Assembly (NCBI RefSeq): GCF_043641665.1
Contig: NC_092196.1
Location: 13,591,192 to 13,655,191, forward strand
Origin: Enoplosus armatus
Lineage: Eukaryota > Chordata > Actinopteri > Centrarchiformes > Enoplosidae
Direction: 5' to 3'
DNA length: 64,000 nt
Positions 58,960 through 64,000 of the stretch are shown one piece after another. The translations under genes were made by a program, and so were the position numbers. The notes below the pieces were generated by a model. That model had not been told where the DNA came from. It worked only from the letters and a program-made list of their open reading frames with translations, and searched no databases. Every line of letters begins with the position of its first letter. Position 1 is the stretch's first letter.

Positions 58960-61900
58960 TACAGCTACAGAAGAGCTAAAATAGAATCCAAGAATAGACG
59001 TTAATTCAGTCTAAACCACTCGTATGGTGGATTGTGATAAACACTGCAGCCTATCGCTATCAGGGGTTTTGACTCTCCTATTAATGGTCAATATATTCAA
59101 AAGGCCAATTTGAAAAAGGTGTTTAGTGATATGAGTCAATCCTGTAAACAGACAGTTTAACAACACAACAAGGCCTTAATGGAGGGTGTCATATAGTGTA
59201 CGTCCATAGACCGGATTATGACGATAATGATGATCAATGATATGGAGCCAAATTAGTTTTGCTATTTCTCCCTATTTCTCCTTCGCTAGCAAGATGTCAG
59301 TGAAGCTATTCAGAACAGGTTAATCAAATGAACACAAGTACTTACACATGTACAAAAGTGCACATACACACACATATATAGAGACACGCAGTTGGTTGGT
59401 ACAGCAGACGACAGATGTGAAGTGGATTGGCAGAGTCCGACCTAACCGTGACAGAAACTGTTTGCACTCCCGTCCTCTCTTCTCACTGGACATGTTTGAT
59501 CAGCTGCTGGACATTATCCTGCTCTCCCTTTTCCACTCCACACTTCTTGGACCTGCTCACCCAATTCCACTCAATCTGCAGTGAGGTGTGAACCATGCTG
59601 CTTCCTGTGCCAGCGCTGAATTATTACAACCTGCCTTCCAAAGATAACTCCCTGCCTCCTGTCTCTCCTCTCGTCCAGTTCCCGTCACCACGAACTCCCA
59701 CGTGCTGTGCAAGCTCCGAAGCTGGAGAGTCAAACTGTCATGGTTGTGAACTATTTTAACGTCAGTTTCGTGTTCGTCGGCTTTATGAGGAATATGAAAA
59801 CCGCAGAGTCTGAGGAAATGGCTGTTTCGTCAGGATGAGGATTCATGGGAACTCACACTGTCAAGCAGATTAGGACCAGCAGTGAGGAAAAGATGCAGAG
59901 ACCCAGAAAGAAACAGGAACTTTCCAATTAGCTACAGTGTTCCTTTGATTTGATACATACATAGCCTTTATTTTATCTCATAATACATCATATAACAAAC
60001 TTACTTGAGCTGGAAAAGTTCTACTGATTTAGTCTGCAGTAAGATTACAAAATCTATTGGTCTTTTCAATGAAAGCAAATGTTTGTTACCTCTTTATTAC
60101 AGATTAGTTTTCCCATAACTCATATTGCAATATTGTTTGGGTTAGGACTTATTCCACCACCCTCATTAAAATCCTTTCTTTACAACTTTGAACGTTTCTG
60201 TGATTTAATCATTATTTGATTGTTTCTTTCTTTCTTCATTGATAAAATCTAATTTCTGTTGTCATTGTGTTACCTGTTTTTTTTGGTGATATATTTTTTG
60301 TGTGTTTCGTTACCAAAAGTAGTGCAAAAGAAATAAACTGAACTAAACTAGTTTTACTCTAAAATCTTCTGTCTCCTTGAAAAGATGAGACTCTATAGAG
60401 GAAACCATCTGTAAAATCTTTTGAGTCTCTGCTCCAGTTATTTTGCTGATCAGGGCAGACACACACTGCAGTTAAAAGACAAGAGCATTGTAGCAGAATA
60501 GGAGGCTGGCACTCTGCTGTGAATGAAACTGAAGATTCACCGAGAGAACAATAGGGAGGGCTGATGTTGTCAAGAAGAGTAAATATAATATTGTGAATCT
60601 TTCCTATCTGTCCTATTTAGAAAATGTTATTCTCCTCACACACCACAGGGTTCCTCTGACATTTGAGCATCATAAAGAGCCATTTCATTTAAAAGATATT
60701 TAGCTGTACTCCTCTTAATTGCAAACAGAATAAGGTACCATATGTTTGCTGTGTCCTCTTATGTTATGGTGTGCCTTAACATGCAAGATGTTTTCATCCT
60801 TGAGGGAAATATAAATGATGATGATAATGCAAGGAAAATATGCAAACTGAGAATCTGACACATTAACTTCCATAGATTGTTCTTATATAAGCCCATTCTG
60901 GTAATATAAAAGGAGGTTTTTGTCCCCTCGCAACCCACCCTGACACCACCCACCCAACTTATACACATAAACGAACACACACATCCACCCCCTTATTGTT
61001 TCTAAGCACTCATCTGCCTATAATTAAATAGTTTCATTGTATTGCAATTAAGGTTCCTAATGCTTTAGTCTTTCCTGCTATATTAAAATGCACTAATGAC
61101 TTTTTAGAAAATGAGAATTGCAATGGTTAACCATCAATATCTGAGAGCTCCGATGATGGTATCAACCCACTCATAAGCTATAACTCTAATTACATTAGAT
61201 TGTGTTAATGGTACATTTGGGATCATAGAGCGTATTTAACAGCAAGACTCCCTAAAGTCATTTTAAAGAGTAATCAGCATCACTCTGTCAAACTTTAGCT
61301 AACTTAGATACACCGCATTTACTCTCAAATGGCCCTCATCAATTATGCTAACCCCCTTAGCTACTGTTGCTTAAGTGTTAAGCTTCATGTTGTCTCACGG
61401 CACATAAGCAGATTTATCACTTGAAATTCTTATTATTCTTTGAAACAATGGGTCCTTAATTTCAGACAGGAGCTAAAAATGATTTGTATGAGCTGCAGCT
61501 ACATTGGCTCAATGAGTTGGTTGAAACTCTCAGACTTTTTTTAACGTTTCCAGATGACTTGTTTTAAAACAAGGATCCTATAAAAGAGGTCTTGAATATG
61601 CACTTGATGGCAACATATGCTCAGAGGCTAACGTGCCAGGCATCCTCACCACTTGATGATCAATGTAGAAGACATGGAAACAAAGAAACAGTATTGTTCT
61701 TATATTGCAGTTCAGAGTTGGTTTCTACTGTAGGTAGTAAGCTAGTAAGCCAGGTATGCAAAGGATTTCAGTTTAGGTTAGAGCAGACACACTTTTTAAT
61801 CCATTCCTTACGCGTTTGCTCTTTTGTTTTTGTTCTTGGTTTTGGAGAGGGTGAATGAAAGAAACCACCATCTGAACTCTTTCGCTCTTGCCACAGCCCC

Positions 61901-64000
61901 ATTCACACCGCTTCAATGTGCAAGTTATGGTTGCAAAGCTATGACCGAACAATCGCTGTTTAGGAAGGGTTTATCGAAACATTTTTAGATGCTTTGTCTT
62001 AAGCGATTGCAGAGAGTTAGCAGAAATGAGAGAGATGCAGACATTATTTGGTTATGCACCCCTTCCAGGAACATTGCTTTGTCTTCGTGAAAGGCTGATG
62101 TAATTTTCTTCATGCACTAGTCCTTGGGTTTATTTCATGTTAAGGATGTGCAAGTGAAATGGCTGTTGGCTCTTTTTCAATCTTTTGTGCTATTCTGGAG
62201 GGTTTTTTCTTGTTTTGTTTTTAATCGCAGTTGGAACTGAGCATCTGTGATGTGAAGCTCCTTCTATTATGTTTAAATTTAATCTGCAAGGCAAACTAGC
62301 TTTCATTCCCCTGAGGCAAACTAGCTGATACTCAAAGTGATAATATGAGTGTGCAAAGCTGCTGTGCGTACACATATACAGTATGTGTGTGTGCGTGTGT
62401 GAGAGAGAGGATAAGTACTGTCTGTGAAGCTCTTGGGATGCTCCATCACCTCTAAACAGTGCAGATTGGAAACACTTAACCTCAGGGCAGAACATTAATA
62501 CCATACATCCATACAGGGATGGAGGTACCCAAAGATAACCATGTGAGGGAAGGCATAAATAGTGGCCTGATTCTGTCAACAAGCAAGTGGCCTGACTGCA
62601 TCATATCTTCCATTACGGTGGTGCTGGTTCCCATAGCCCTTGCACTGCCTGGTGATGAAAGCCTCTGTCACAGCAGGGAGTAACTCTTTCTACAGTAAGT
62701 ACTTATGCAGCCTGCTAAGATTTATTTCTGTATAACAATTAATGTGATTAGACACATTATTCGGGCTATTTGTTTGCTAGCTTCATGATGGAGGAACTAA
62801 AATTGAATTAGTGCAATGAATTCTGAAGAGAGATTGACTGCTTTTTCTTTTCTGCCACAAGAAGTAGGAGCAACTCAGTTATTTTTTGCCCCATAGCTGA
62901 ACAGGCTCTAATAAAATGTGACTATAAGTGAGAAAATAAATTACATGTAGCTTGTTCACACCTGTTGGGTGGAGGGGCATTGCGGGAAATGAAGGAAATA
63001 TTGCAACAGAAGAAGATGTAGATAAAACTAACGTTAAAGCTGGTATAGTCAGTGTTTTTATTTGCAGTGGATCCACTGACAATGTGTACTGTTAAAGGGT
63101 TGCTTGTAAACAGCCAACTCTACAGTTCCCTTAGCTATACTGAGCCTTTTAGCCTCTTTTAGGGCATAAAACAGCATAAAACAGTCTACAGGTTCTCTAG
63201 AGTCGACTCTTTGATTGAAATAAGCAGTTCCCTTGTCGTTCTTAACATATCAAACTGAACCCACTGAAAGCAATAAACACAGCCTCCAGGTGGCTGCACT
63301 CAACATTATCATTTAAACACTAGCTTACTAGACAGAAACATGTTCTGTAGATGCTTGCCAGCTCTACTTCATGGTAAATGGACTTTCCTTATATTGAGTT
63401 GATTGGTGTGTCCAGTGCAAAGAAAAAAATGGTGCATTCTTGAAATGAGGAGACATGATGTCTGTTCATAAATGTTCTTGACAAAAAACGGAGGCTTGCT
63501 ATTCTGCTGCTTGTTCCAGTAAAAACCGTGCTTGTGATGTATGATTGTCTAATGGTATGGTGTGAAGTAACAAATGAGAATCTGTCAGCGGAGATGTAAT
63601 GCACTTTGCTCTTTCATTGCCAAGGTGCCTAACTGTTGCCTGTCGAAGATTGATGAACCGCTCCTTAAAGCCATCACAACAGCTCCTCTCAAAGTCCACT
63701 GGCACTGTGGAAACTACAGATGTGTGGTTAGAATGGATGTTGTAATCAACTATGTAGGAGGAGATTTGATGTCCCCTTTACTCTAAGGGCAAAATCCTCT
63801 ACATCCCTTCAACAGACACTGCTCAGCTTTTCTTCCCATCAGACACATTTGCATTTCTACCACTTAGAGTCTGGCTGCAGGCACGCTGGCTCAGATTCAC
63901 TCCAGGATCCAGCTTGTTTTGAAGATAAGTGATGAGGCAGACATTACTTTAGCGTGGATGCAAGGTCATTAACAAGAGATGTGGTACTCAGGATATGCAG
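58960..64000. other. Gene-free stretch to the right edge
   Basis: AT-rich DNA with short simple repeats (for example a GT/GA run near 62383-62410). No coding exon or RNA gene could be supported. Confidence 0.5.

Noticed and set aside
59348..59584. Open frame at the right part resembling a short secreted protein
   Set aside because: It starts in an ACACAC/TATA simple stretch and has no recognisable domain or exon partners.

Overview
The window is a stretch of a ray-finned fish (teleost) nuclear genome. The evidence is spliced vertebrate genes with GT-AG introns, fish-type families (GIMAP-like, RING/B30.2 TRIM-like), dinucleotide microsatellites, and several repeat types I recognise as common in percomorph-like teleosts. 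The species cannot be read from the sequence.

Left part (1-24.9 kb): about 5 kb of gene-poor DNA with a CpG-rich patch near 600, then a two-exon RASD/Dexras-type small GTPase (5537-6824, +). This gene sits between two direct copies of a roughly 0.7 kb segment. Next are rsad1 (9 exons, -), a two-exon GIMAP/AIG1-type protein with a degenerate nucleotide site and a glycine-zipper hairpin (+), a six-exon RING-coiled-coil-B30.2 protein (+), and a claudin with its coding sequence in one exon (+).

Middle part (24.9-47.5 kb): hgs (20 exons, +), mettl26 (6 exons, -), mrpl12 (5 exons, +) and slc25a10 (11 exons, +). HGS-MRPL12-SLC25A10 is also the human order at 17q25. Here mettl26 lies between hgs and mrpl12, tail-to-tail with hgs and head-to-head with mrpl12. 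The products act in endosomal sorting (HGS), mitochondrial translation or transcription (MRPL12), mitochondrial dicarboxylate transport (SLC25A10) and a mitochondrial heme/radical-SAM role (RSAD1). There is no operon-like unit; neighbours are related by ancestry.

Right part (47.5-64 kb): about 16 kb with no exon I could support. It holds repeat fragments, a short interstitial telomeric repeat and AT-rich DNA.

Exon boundaries were assigned by hand from reading frame, GT-AG sites and agreement with remembered family proteins; all listed coding sequences close in frame. The most interesting items are the GIMAP-like pseudo-GTPase with two GxxxG zippers, the altered G3 box of the RASD-like GTPase, and the duplicated segment around it, which contains a nearly invariant 174-bp core with splice-like sites on the minus strand.
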